From NCBI GenBank assembly GCA_035048485.1, contig CM068588.1, forward strand, positions 26,315,118 through 26,379,117: a stretch of DNA of 64,000 nucleotides, given 5' to 3'. The position numbers and the translations under genes are program-made. This DNA is from Pteria penguin (Eukaryota; Mollusca; Bivalvia; Pterioida; Pteriidae). The notes beneath the pieces are model-generated. The model worked only from the letters and a program-made list of their open reading frames with translations, did no database searches and was not told the DNA's origin. Shown here in pieces: positions 47,901-59,697 of the stretch. Within the stretch, counting starts at the first letter, position 1, and the number at the start of each line of letters is the position of its first letter.

Positions 47901-50900
47901 ATATTAAAGATCCCTAGCTGCCAGCTGTGCAGTACCAGGATAGGAATGGTAGTTGTGCATCACAAGAATAGGCTGTCAAGAATTCCAAGCTTACAAATGG
48001 CAGTATAAGGATTGGATTGACATGTCAAAAATTCATAGCTGCCCATAGTGTGCTACAAGCATCAACATTAATATAGGTGTTAACATGTATGAAATGACAC
48101 AATTTAGACCTTCTATATATTCTAAAATTTCTTTTATTCCTGATAAGTATTTTTTTTCCAAATACTGATACTAATATAAAATCAAACTCCATGCTATTCA
48201 TTTTCATTAGAACTCTTTCCTTGACATTTTTGATTCACATGGTAAAAGTGGATCCTTCTAAATACTGCCACAATCTCAAAAAAGTAGATCAGAATGACAC
48301 ATCATTACCATTACAACAAAATGAAGGTATTACTTGGGAAATAGATGATGAGGATAGTGAAATTATTCGCCGTAGAAAAGGAGAATTTCCAAAATGGCAG
48401 CCATTGAAAAAGAAGAAAAAAACTTCTGATGAATGTAAAGTGAAGACACTGGAAAGATTATCATCTTCAGATATCGATAATACTCCATCATCTGAAAATG
48501 AATTGGAAATTGTTAAATCTAAGCCAGTGAATGAGTGCATTGTAAAATCAAATCCTGTAGCAGGAACAATACCACAGATAGATTCTTCAGATTCTGAATC
48601 AGACTATGAAAGTATGAAAAAAAATTCAACTGTTTTTCAGTGTGATACTTCATTTACTGACAATCGTGATATAGGATTAAAAAGGAAATCAGTAGAAAAA
48701 GAAGAAAATAATAAAAAACATACAACAAAATTAAATGGTGTAAGTGTGAAGACGAGTAAAGACTTCACTGGGAAGCAAAAACCAGAAAATAAGTGTGTGA
48801 AATTAACTAAAGAACCAGTCTTAACACACAGCAGTAATACCAAGCATGAGAACAATCTCAAATCATTGGGGTCTGACATGCAGAAAAAGAGTGTGTCATT
48901 AGGTATGGGAAGCTTTGATAATAATAGCAGTGGGAATGACTCGGATAATAATTCTGTTTCATCAGCTGATACAGATATCGTAATTTCAAGGACTCGGAAG
49001 GATTTTCATTCTAAAACCAGTGTTGACCAGAACTTCAATCCATTTAATAGAGTGAGTGAGTTTTATGGAGGGGGCTTAGAAGATATGTCAAAATTTGATA
49101 ACAATGACTCTACTGATAATGACGATTCATTCATTGATATATTAGATACAAATGAAGATTTTAAAAGTTTAGCACAAAAAATTGAGTCAGAGTATAGCAA
49201 AACATTTGACAAAAGTGATAGTTCTAAAAATTCAATAGTTAAACATAGAACAAATTTTGAGAAGCACAGAGAATATGATTCAGACTCTGAAACTAAAGAG
49301 CTGTCTACTCGGAATACATCCAATTCAGAGTCCGAATGTTCACAGAATGAGCACAAGTCATTTTGCAAGATGCAAAATTCAATGAGTAAAAATACTACAA
49401 ATTTTGAGAGGAACCATAACTCAAATCCATCAAGTGATTCAGAAGAAAGAACCTCAACTGAAAATCTCATTCAGGGAGTTAAAAAATTTAAAGGAACAAA
49501 ATCTTTATTTTCAAGTCATGTGTTTCCTGTAGTGAAAACCAACAAAATTTTATGTGAAGATACTTCACCAAATGCAGAATTACATATAAAGCAGCAGACA
49601 GACATAAAGGAATTTAGTGTGTCTTCTGATTCTTTGCCTGAACATATGACTGGGGAGAATATTGTAGTGCAAGAAGAATCGAGAAACCATATTACTGAAA
49701 CGTCAACTGTCAAGAATGGCAAAATAAGTAAAAAAGAAGATGAAGTCAGGAAAGCTTTAAGAAAGAAGAAAAAAGAAGATAAAAAACTCAAGAAAGAATC
49801 AGAAAAAAAACGTCTGGCATCTTTAGAGCAAAGGAAAAAGGAAAGTCAAGCAAAAAAACTTGCAATAAAATCTGCCCTGTCTAATGTGGTTAGTATTACT
49901 TAAAACTGAATAGAAGTGCTTTGTGCTTACATAGGTTCATACTGTGGGGAGGTAGTGCTCTCCTTTGTCAGCATTGTCATTTAATTCATGACTAAACTTT
50001 TAATATATATATATATACAAAGGTACGAGGAGAGCAGTCATAGGTCATGCAAGTTCATGAGTAAGCTAATGTTTCACAAAACTTTACTTTCAATATTTTG
50101 CACGAAAATTTGATTGCACACTACAGTATATTTTATTGTATTGTTGTTTCATTACCATACATTTCTCATGTCACTGTGTTAAATTAAATATAGAGTTTAA
50201 GGTATTATTTTTGCATTGTTTGTAGGTCTAACTTTCATTATAATGTTTATATATTGTGTAGCAGATAGAATGTAATAAAGTCTATTAGCCATAAAGAAAA
50301 TGTTGTAAGATTGAATGAAACATACACGTTTGCCAAATTTGCCACAAACACTATCTACACTGCACCATGATCAATAAACTATATCCTTGCAGGACGAGAC
50401 TAACACCCCAAACAGGAAGGTGGTGTTTGATTCTGATTCAGATGAGGATGATCGAGAGATGAATGCCTCGGAAATAGAAGAAGCATCAACATTAAATCCT
50501 ATTAAACAACATGTGAGTGTATTAAATACATGTTTACAGTAGATTGTTACTGAAATTTAAACATTGTAAATTTCATTGAAAATAAAATGTTGAATTGCGT
50601 ATATATTTCAATTTTTTCAAGAGTGTTTTCTTATATTACAACAACATTAGATTAGATAAAAAATGTTAGATCAAACAATGGTCAAAAGAGGTCACTTGAA
50701 AGAAGTCTAAACTTATTTCAAGCCTAGGATAATGACAATATCACCAAAAAGTCTTTTTCATTTTGTTTTTGTGGTCTGTCCCTTCAGGAAAATACTAACA
50801 CCACAGAAACATGGAGGGACAATACAAATAATAGATATTTACATGTATTTCCATTGAATTACAAAAGGAATAGTTTCATCGCATCATTGATACTTTTCCA

Positions 50901-53900
50901 GAATGACACCATGAAGAAACCATCCCTTTTTGATGATTCATCAGATGAAGATTCAGAGGAAGATGATGACAACGATGAAGAGAGATTCCGACTCAGACCA
51001 GAGTTTGAGGGGTCGGCAGGCAAAAAGGTACATAGACTTGTAATCTGAAGTACAAATTTAGCAAAAATCTGACAGTATACAAAGCAACATATCACTTTCG
51101 AAAGGGAAGATGAGGATCAATAATATTGGACATCACGTGTGTGGATATAGTAAAGAAGTTAGGCTAAATTAACTTTAAACCGATATATAGTCTGTTCACT
51201 CAGGTTGTATATTATTTCCATTTCATTTCATAAGCTGATGAATCTACAGTCACGTATTGGGAGTGATGAGCGATTCAGAATGGATGAGAGATTTGTGGAG
51301 GAGGAAGATGAGGAAGCTGTTGTTACAGGTAATACAGTAGTGTTTTCTTACATTAAATTTCGAGCGATGCATGTGAAAAGTTTGTTGTAATTGTATTTAA
51401 GTTTGCATCATTTCAGATTTGTTGTAAACTGACAATACATAGTCATTGTACTAAAGAATTATGAATAGCAAACACATATTCAGTGCATTTATATAAACAA
51501 AGAATTCAGTCTTCCTTCATCAACTTGAAAAAGTGGCTTATTTTGATAATTTTCCTTAAATGCATTGATTGAATTCCCATTTTCTGAAAAGTACTAAATA
51601 TATTCAGCAAATCACCCAGTTGATATGTTATGTTTTTATTATATTTTTCAGAAGTCAACAATTTGTATTTTTTATCTCTAATGTTACAGCTTTTTCTCTT
51701 TTTACTTTGGGATAACATAGTGAAAGGCATATTGAGGTTAAAGTTAATGATTATCAAAATGCTTTATTAGGTTGTATTCATCTTAAATTATTTTTACAAA
51801 CAAGTAAGGAACATTGCAAAGCATTATATTACTGGGGCAGTACACAGTAACACCAATAAATATGTATTAAGCCAATGAGGTTTATTGTAAACAAAAGTCC
51901 AGAGTTTGTTATCAAATTCACTGCAAAACAGATATTAGATGTAAAAGTTGTGCACCATTTTGGCCAGGGAATGAGAAAATTTGTTACTGAGAATTTTGCA
52001 CTTTTACCATTGCTATGAGTTTTACAGTTGTACTTTATATTCAATATGGATCAATAAAATACCTTTGAGTATTAAAAATACTTCAAATGTAGTGGTTTTG
52101 AAAACTTATTATATCAAAACTGATGTACTTCAGGGAGTGGGTAGGGTGTTACATTGCAACTATTTTTGAATTCTAATAGAAAAATATACAAATACTTTTT
52201 GTTTTAATTCTTTGTACTCTGAATATGAATACTGATAAGGGTTTCTGACCTAATACATACATGTACAGTCCATATTGTACATTCTGTCAGGATTGTCACT
52301 CTACCCTGATGTCTCCATAGCTTACATACAGTTTACCATTTTGTTCTTTGTGTTTGAGTAATTTGCCAGTTCACTTTGTAATTCAAAGGTTACAAGTTCA
52401 AGTCATGACTCATGTGGTCATGTTGGATGTATGTCTTGTGGCTGGGAAATAAAGTAGAAATCCCATGTAAAGAATACAAGAAGTATATTAAAAATCCCTA
52501 AATGTACATAGTAAGGGCATTTAGGAGAGTATGAGTTAGGTGTTGGATATACAGATAACATGTAAAATGTTCATTTAATTGGAAAAGTAACAGAAGGCAA
52601 AATAATTTTCTAAAAAGTATATCTCTTTCAGACACCATTTCACAAAATGATGAAAAAGTACAGTCTCTGAAGATTCTGCAAGAGGTAGTAGGAAAGACCA
52701 TTCCCCTAGCACCAAAGGGAGGGTCCAGCTCAAAATTATTTAAGTAAGTACTATATGATAAATGATGGATTTGATTTGCAGTTGTAGACATCTATATAAA
52801 TACAGGTTGCTTTTAGTTTGCCTATTTGGAATGTGGAATAAGTCATAGCACAAGAGATGATTATGACACTAAAATATGGATTGATAATTAGGGTCCCACA
52901 GTCAGATGCGGGAGTCCTATAGAAATCACATTGTCTGTCTGTCTGTCAGTCCATCTAACTGTCAATCAGCACTTTGGTTCTAACATGATAATTTCAGTAG
53001 TTCTTCACATACAACTTTCATATTTCATACATAGATGCAGGATGCTGAGAGAAAGATATCTATACATTCTGTGGTCAAAAGATTAAAGGTCTTGGTCACA
53101 GTCATGTTTTTCAATACTTTCGTTCTAACACTATAGCTTCAGTAGTTCTTCACATACAGCTTTCATATTTCATACATAGATGCAGGATGATGAGAGGAAG
53201 GTAACCATACATTTTGGGGTCAAAGGTCAAGGTCACAGTCATAATTTTCAACACTTTGGTTCTAATGCAATAACTTCAATAGCTCTTCACATGCAGCTTT
53301 CATATTTTATACATAGGTGAAAGATGATGAGAGGAAGATATCTATACATTCTGTGGTCAAAAGTCAAAGATTAAGGTCGCAGTCATAATTTGCAACACTT
53401 TGGTTCTATTGCAATAGCTTTAGTAGTTCTTAACATACCTCTTTCATATTTTATACATACCAGTAGGACATACTACAGTGACCACAAACAGATTTTCCTT
53501 GATTTTATTGAATAGATATTTACAAATTGAAACATAAACAGGTATATATGAGAGTTTTATTGATGCTGATACATTTGTAATTACATGGTTAAAGAAAAAA
53601 CATGCAGTTATTGATTTACACATGTATCAGAACAGTGAAATGGTCAATGTCTTTGGCAGACTTTTGCCTATAACTAGGATCTTCTTCTTATTAATGAATA
53701 ATCTATGGCGGGCCCTTCATGACTTGTCATTGCTCTAGTTGATTTTACATGTCAGCGAATTTGTCACTTTTTTTGCATTTATATTTGTCCTTAATTTTTA
53801 AGGTGACTTACAAAAACTTTCGATTGATCTGCCATTCTGGAATTACCAATATTGATATAACATTATCTTTTTCGTTTGTGACTTAACATCCTCCAAAGAA

Positions 53901-56896
53901 TTTTGCTGAGAGTTCCAGGGATGTATTCAAATCAAAATTCTTACACGAAGACCATTTTGTGCACAGACAAAAAACGATGAAAATTATGTTCTTTGGATAA
54001 TGCACTCCTAAGAAAGCACATACAATGTATATCTTTAGTGAAAGATCTGTATATATAATAATCTATAATCTGTACATGGAACGGACATACATCCAATTCC
54101 ATTGAACCCTTTTGATTTTCAAAGAACAGGGTCAGAATTATGTAAAAGGAACTTCCATTTTGCTGTGCTTTACTTATTTATCGTCTAAAATTCCATTTTT
54201 TATATTCTTTCAGAGATATTTCTGCTTTGCATTTTGATCCTCTACGAGAAGATCATGGACAGTTTGAAGTCAAACATGATAATAAAGAACCTGAAACTCC
54301 TATTGAAAAGAAAAAGAAGTAAGTTAAATGTCAGTTCAATAATCCTTTATTTTTAGATCTTGAACAATATTTTTAACGTTATCAGGGAAAAAGAACAAAA
54401 AGAGTAATTTTCATCAATTCACCTATGACATTTGATTGATGGAATGTTCTAACAGTTCTTTTTTCATCTGTAATTTCTTGTTGCGAATCATGCAGCTCTA
54501 GGCTGGTTTTTCTCTATATGGTTGATCTGTCTGGTGGTTCCATACACAAGCAGCAGACACCATTGTAGGGTGTACAGTGGCTTGGTAGGCTCTGGCATGT
54601 GCTAATGTTCTACAGCCTCTGAGATTTTGCTTGAGGAAGCTGAAAGTCCTGTTAGCTTTTTCTGTGCTGGCATTGGTATGTTTATTCCACTGCAAGTTGT
54701 AGTTTGTGGTTGTTTAGCTTGTAGTCTGCGTTGATAGTCTTTCACTTTGAGGACACCCATATGACAACACATTTTTCTGGATGGAAGGACATTTGCCATT
54801 CTTCTTCCTACTTCTCAAGTGCTGTAAGATCTTTTTGCAAACTGTTCCTATCTATGTGGCACCATGCTGAATGCTTTTCAGAAGTCTAGCAGAACAATTT
54901 CAACCTGACATCCCTGCTCCATGATAAGCGCAATACTGTCTATAGTGATGGCTAGCAGAGCTTCACAGGAATGTTTGGATCTGAAGCTGTGCTGACTGCT
55001 GGTGAGGACAGAATGCAGGTCAAAGCGATCCATTACTTGACTATAAATGATATGCTTCAGCAATTTGCACGAGATGAAGGTCAGGGATACTGGTCGATAG
55101 TTGGAGGCCTTATGTTTATCCCCTTTCTTGTATACTAGAATGATAGTTCTTTAGAAATGTCCAGTTAGGTTCTCATCTTTGTGAATCTCTTCTACATATC
55201 TACTACGTGTAATTGATTTGAATGCATACAGGTATTCATTTAGTTTCCATTACCTTTTAGGAAGAAAGATAAAAAGAAAAAAACTGAAGAAGAAAAAAAT
55301 GTTATAGAAGAAGAGGACATACCAGAGGTCAGCAAGGAGCGCTTCTTTCAAGTTTCCTCTTCTCTTACTGATGTCTTTAAAGGAAAATCTGATTCTTCAG
55401 AAAATACTGGCTTTTCTTTGCTGTCAGCATTTGGCTCAATAAATGAAGAAAATGAGGAAGACAAAGATGAAGATGCTATGGAAGTTAATGATGGTATGCA
55501 AAAAATTTTTTGGTAATTACTTAATAAAATCTCCTTTTTAAGGTGTTGAGCATTTGCTCGACAGTCTTCTAGCGATCGTAAAAATTTTACCTCTGCACCG
55601 CCTTTTTAATTCACGTAATAAAGTAGTACCTTCTTTAAAGTACTTAAAGTAGTAAAATTTCTTGTAAAACCGGCTTTGTTATCCTTGTTATTGAAATTCC
55701 ATTGTACAGAAATAGGTTTAAGCATAGGTCTGCTTAACTTAAATTATCGATATATTGCCCCAAAACACTTATTATTCTGTCGCTTATTGTGTGTGTTAAA
55801 ATATTCATTCACCGTAATGACGCAAGCCGATTATGAATTACAATCGCACTTCATGGGAATTTTTCCAAATATGGGGAAGACCACTTGACATATTGCCTTA
55901 TTTAGAGAAATCGTAGTAGAAACTTGTAACACACGCGATCAAGGCCTAATTTTGACGATATAAGCGCCAATATGGAAACCGATTGCGCGATCTTCGAAAT
56001 ATATATAATAATAATATATTTAGATATAAATTTCAGTCTAAAAAAGAATAAATAAAAAAATAGTGAGGGAGGATATGCACTAAAGTGGGGAGGGTAGAAA
56101 GCTGATAAAATAATAATTATTCATGCAAGCAACTGTTATATTTTAAAACATTTTGCTGATTTTACTAAATTTGTAACTATTATCTTGAAATTTAAGCACC
56201 TAATAATACTAACCAGTTTGGAAATGCATACAAATATGCAGTAATATTAAAATAGAAGTATAGATATACAAGTTTGTGGCATGCCTCCTGATCTGTTTTT
56301 TGTCATTTATTGTATTATGGTCATAAACATGTGTACTGTTGGATGCTAAATATTATTCAGTTCACTTATACATTTAAATGTACATGCAATAGATGATCTT
56401 CATATTTTACATAATATAAGTGACCCAAGAACTCTTTGCCGGGATTTTTATTTTGACGTTATTGCTTAAATTTTGACATCCTTTACGTCAAAATGAAAAC
56501 CCCGGCAAAAAGTAACGTGTGGGGTCTTGGGCTGCTTATATCATGTAAAATATGAAAATTGCCTATTCTGACCTACAGAACTATTCAGTATGTTCATTAA
56601 TGTATATTAAAACAATATAAGAAAAGACTTGACCCTAATACTTGCAGTAAAATGTCATGCGTATATGCAATACAGAATGTTATTTTAACATTTTATTTTC
56701 ATAGGTGGTAATGCCAATGTGATGTCAAACAAACTATTTACTTCAACTGAGAATCAATCAGAATCTGATGAAAGTGAGAATGACACTGATGAATTTGAGG
56801 ATGAAGAAGAAAAAAGGTTCAGTTCACTTTGAAATTAAACTTCTGATGCCTCAGACTATTTCTTTTGGTCCATTCAAGTCAAGTTTCACTTCTTGA

Positions 56897-56938
<42 letters not shown>

Positions 56939-59697
56939 AAAATAAAACTTGTGTTATAATTACAGTGCTTCATTACATTACTTGTATTTTCTGTAAATGT
57001 GATCTGAATTTAGTTCATGATGTAATTGCAAAAATATATTTTGAGTATATGTGTTCTTATATTTATAGTGTAAAGTGATTTGTTGCATTAACTTTGATAA
57101 ATTGTCTCTTAATTTATTAAATCCATGGCTATTAAATACTACATGTATATAACTCTCTGTATTTTCCCTTTTCATTTAAACATCTACATATTTATTTGAA
57201 ATATGATTTATAAATTAGTATTTTTTGCCACCATGAATAATTATTTGATGAATTTTTACAGTGAAGAAACAGTCAAGGATCAGACTCCTGTGATATTTGG
57301 TACAAAACAACAAACATTTTTCTTCTATTCAGAAGAGGACCCAAGAATTCAAGGTATGTATGATGTGACATCACGTTGAAAAATTGAGTAATAAACAACA
57401 TTTTTATTAGAAATCATTCCTAGTTTGTATGTTATATCTGTATACATCGATCTTTATCCATTTATATAACAACAGTTAAATTTTAGAACTATAGACTCTG
57501 AGAATTTGTTCATCCAAAGAATGTATCTATCAGACCTGAAAATCATCTAGTCACTTTAATAATAAAATATTGTAGTACATGTTGGTACTGTAGTTATCAT
57601 GCACCTGAGAATCCACCCAGTTGTTGTGGACCTGCAGACCATTTCAGTAAAATTCTTACGAAATCTTTAAGGATTTTTCGTAGCATTTTCCTAGATAGAA
57701 TATGACTTTAAACTTCAGTAGACTGAATATGAAATGTTTTGTTGTATTTTTGGTTGAGGAAAGTATATGTTGAATAAATTCTAGTTTATGTTTTCCCCAT
57801 TTGCAAAATCTGGGGTTGAAAGTTATGATAAATCCTTAGAAATTTTTTTTCACTTTTGTGAAACAACCTGCAGTTGATAGCTGATTGATCATCTACTGTT
57901 GTTGAGATTAAAGTTCATATTTGAAATTTTGTACTGTCTCTTGTTGATCTTTCATATCAGAGAGAATATACACATTGTAGGGTTAGAAAATGGACGACAA
58001 AAAAAGCTTTTGATTTTAAACTATTGAATCTTTTCAATGCTAGTTTTTCTTTTTTCATATAGAGGGTATCAAGTTCTTCTGTCGAAAAGACAGTTTAGAT
58101 GAGATAAGGCAGAAATGGTCAGAAGAGAGACAAAATCTTGTACATGTAAGTGCATTTACAATAAAACTACAAAATCAGACTTGTGGAAGAAGTGATGTAG
58201 ACCGTGTTTTCATGTATCATAGATCAGCATGATCTGGTCTTTCAAGTTAAACTGTTTATAATGAGGCTCTTTGACAAAGTGAAAGAATCAGTATAGACAA
58301 ATGCCAGTATAACTGAATATTGTTGAAGCAAGAACAAGACAGAAAAAAAATACCATACTGAATATAGGTAACATCACATGTCATTGCAAATATCAGTCTC
58401 TCATGTATTAAAGGTAATTAACAAGTCAGGTATTTTCGCTTTTGAGAGATAGCAGGTTTTGCACTGAACCAAGATTTGTGTATCAAATTTTTGCAGCCTT
58501 TCTTGGACCATTCTCATTAAAACTTAGACTACCACACTCCTTAGTTTTATCATTTTCACTGTGGTAGATTTCAATACACTCAGTAGTAGTTCATCTTAGA
58601 TCCCAACCTCTTAAACATAGTGGAGCAACCCGGGATTCAAACCCGGATCGTCAGCGCCACAAGCCAAGGGCTTAACCACTACACCAAGCCTGCTCTTCTT
58701 TGATGGGACGTTTTATGGTATGGCACCAATCTTATTAAAATGCAACATGTACTTCTTTCCTCTACGATACTCTCCATGTACAAGATCTTACAACTGTCAA
58801 TTCGAGGTCATCTCAGGATGACTTTTCAGTACAGCCAATCAGAATTTGAGTTAGAGATCGTTTGATATTATTTTGCATACAAACTATACTGAAAGATCTC
58901 TAACTCAAATTCTGATTGGCTGTACTGAAGTGTCATCCTGAGATGACCTCGAATCAGTAGTTGTAAGATCTTGTACATGGAGAGCATTGTAAAGGAACAA
59001 AATACAAGTCATGTTTTAAAAGATTGGGTATGGCATTGTCCGTCTGTCTGTCCAGACCTTGTAGGCAGAATACAGACCAAACCATTGGAGTTAAGACTGT
59101 CAAACTTGGTACCTTTACTCCTAATGCCAAGACAAAGATACCTATTGTTTTTCAAGGTCAGAGGTCAAGGTCATAGTACTACTTGGTAGGAAACCCATGT
59201 AGGATACAGATCAACCGTCGGGGCTAGGACTGTCAAACTTAGTACACTTACTCCTCATGCCAAAACAAAGATGCTGATTGTTTTTCAAGGTTAAAGGTGA
59301 AGGTTGTGGTACTACATTGTAATTGAATAGAAAACCTTGTAGGCAGGATACAGAATGAACTATGGGGATGGAACAATTTAAGGGGGGAATGTTTCCATAC
59401 TTTCAAAATCCTCTCCTTCAAACTAAGTGAAGGACATATTATGTTACGCTAAGCGTTGCTCTTGTTATTATAAAACAATGAAATAGACAGATTATATTTC
59501 AGACTTTACTATGCTGGTAAGATATTTTCAATGAAATGTGTACTATCTTGACTTGGTGCTTTTCTTCTTACTTGTATGTATTCTTTTTTTTTGTACAGTC
59601 TTACTTGAGTAAGCATAAGAACATGCTACGAAAACAGAGACAAGGAAACAAACAAAAGAAACGTGATATGAAAGATATCAAGAAGATGTTATTTTAG
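44980..59697 (+). CDS. NOL8: NOL8, nucleolar protein 8 (RRM protein, ribosome biogenesis)
   Basis: Seventeen coding exons: 44980-45109, 45704-45766, 46448-46526, 46920-47073, 47234-47302, 48239-49888, 50393-50512, 50788-50844, 50902-51027, 51235-51328, 52632-52743, 54214-54318, 55261-55493, 56705-56816, 57262-57353, 58063-58145, 59599-59697. All phases agree; 3378 nt, 1125 codons plus TAG (human 1167). An N-terminal RRM has RNP2 IFVGGL near residue 7 and RNP1 TFAYVNL near 48. The linker has HMKGAVPGTPVTESK and WVVGKFGRVLPVVKL, and DPSKYCHNLKK near 170 is identical to human in the core. The 1650-nt central exon is Ser/Asp/Lys-rich and probably disordered, with a coiled, basic end. Later exons carry LFDDSSDEDSEEDDD, RIGSDERFRMDERFVEEE and the C-terminal FFFYSEEDPRIQ and basic tail (NKQKKRDMKDIKKMLF). 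TAA directly precedes the ATG; an acceptor at 44945 implies an upstream 5' UTR exon. The 57-nt exon at 50788 has a weaker donor. Confidence 0.95.
46195..46404. repeat. 210-bp foldback MITE, NOL8 intron 2
   Basis: Near-perfect arms of about 70 bp: AGTCTTTTCGTTATACAGAG at the left and the inverse (CTCTGTTTAACGAAAAGACT) at the right, with GGTATCTGACGTAAAACAAT inside the arms. It ends 43 bp before NOL8 exon 3. Confidence 0.9.
47363..47517 (+). repeat. Short SINE copy inside the AT-AC intron
   Basis: Head AGCATAGCTCATTTGGTGAG, then shortened body (TCACTTCCTCAGATGAGTTT, GCATCAGGTAGATGCCATCA) and end TGGTGTGATGTAGAACAAGA. Same family as 41735-41999, internally deleted. Confidence 0.7.
47690..47995. 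repeat. Degenerate tandem repeat inside the AT-AC intron
   Basis: About six units built on GTGCAGTACAAGGATAGGCT and TTAAAGATCCCTAGCTGCCA, spaced irregularly at about 27 to 57 bp. Confidence 0.8.
52350..52530 (+). repeat. Probable SINE fragment
   Basis: B-box-like GGTTACAAGTTCAAGTCATG followed by a decayed SINE-like body (GGAAATAAAGTAGAAATCCC, TATTAAAAATCCCTAAATG). Low similarity to the good copies. Intron 51329-52631 is otherwise AT-rich without recognised content. Confidence 0.4.
52888..53490. repeat. Dispersed element with about four 145-150-bp tandem units
   Basis: Begins TAGGGTCCCACAGTCAGATG and CTGTCTGTCTGTCAGTCC. TTTCATATTTCATACATAGA and GTCACAGTCAT-type blocks then recur four times, with GGTTCTAACACTATAGCTTC variants. 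In the NOL8 intron 52744-54213; the rest of that intron has no recognised element. Confidence 0.8.
54498..55175 (-). pseudogene. Decayed non-LTR retrotransposon (LINE) fragment
   Basis: On the minus strand, reverse-transcriptase-like segments survive: KKGDKHKASNYRPVSLT, SSQHSFRSKHSCEALL, and VEIVLLDF followed by a stop, then KAFSMVPHR. Farther along comes a C-terminal part (WNKHTNASTEKANRTFSFLK, AYQATVHPTMVSAACVW). The YxDD region is missing and there are stops and frame changes. It fits jockey/CR1-like elements generally; the clade is not determined. Lies in the NOL8 intron 54319-55260. Confidence 0.85.
55558..56008 (+). repeat. Dispersed repeat, inverted copy of 29340-29775
   Basis: CGACAGTCTTCTAGCGATCG at the start, GCCGATTATGAATTACAATC in the middle, AAGCGCCAATATGGAAACCG near the end. 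The frame at 55676-55888 lies wholly inside it and is not taken as a gene. Confidence 0.85.
56399..56558. repeat. 160-bp foldback element, NOL8 intron
   Basis: Arms: TTCATATTTTACATAATATAAG and GACCCAAGA at the left mirrored by TCTTGGGC and CATGTAAAATATGAA at the right. Inner arms GCCGGGATTTTTATTTTGACG and CGTCAAAATGAAAACCCCGGC. Confidence 0.8.
56898..56933. repeat. (AT)n microsatellite
   Basis: Eighteen or so AT dinucleotides in the NOL8 intron 56817-57261. Confidence 0.98.
58618..58695 (-). repeat. tRNA-like SINE head
   Basis: On the minus strand GGCTTGGTGTAGTGGTTAAG (A-box) and CCGGGTTTGAATCCCGGG (B-box with a paired T-stem-like hairpin) are spaced as in a tRNA. An anticodon arm cannot be drawn convincingly, so it is called a tRNA-derived element and not a tRNA gene. 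Confidence 0.6.
58770..58984. repeat. 215-bp foldback MITE, last NOL8 intron
   Basis: Arms of about 90 bp, nearly perfect. CTCTCCATGTACAAGATCTT at the left is mirrored by AAGATCTTGTACATGGAGAG at the right. Inner landmark AGTACAGCCAATCAGAATTT and its inverse. The loop is only about 30 bp. Confidence 0.95.
59005..59465 (+). repeat. Dispersed repeat with internal duplication
   Basis: Two units with ACTGTCAAACTTGGTACCTT / ACTGTCAAACTTAGTACACT and TTGTTTTTCAAGGTCAGAGG-like sequence. It closes with ATGTTACGCTAAGCGTTGCT. Confidence 0.7.

Larger units (their letters stand above)
47303..48238 (+). other. NOL8: U12-type AT-AC intron in NOL8
   Basis: The intron begins ATATCCTTT, the minor-spliceosome AT-AC donor consensus. 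It ends TTCAC, with a TTTCCTTGAC branch-site match at 48216-48225, its adenosine 14 nt before the 3' end. There is no GT donor that would keep the reading. Joining at these sites gives GKHKNK followed by MVKVDPSKYCHN, in phase with human NQHKRKIIKYDPSKYCHN. Confidence 0.9.

Noticed and set aside
48191..48238. ATG and 16 codons at the front of the large NOL8 open frame
   Set aside because: They lie in the AT-AC intron (branch site and AC acceptor included), so they are not coding.
48289..49791. Minus-strand frames across the large NOL8 exon
   Set aside because: Shadows of Ser/Asp/Lys-rich coding on the other strand.
54498..55175. Possible functional reverse transcriptase gene
   Set aside because: Stops, frame changes and loss of the catalytic centre show it is a dead fragment.
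58618..58695. tRNA gene
   Set aside because: A and B boxes are present but no convincing anticodon arm or acceptor pairing; treated as a SINE head.
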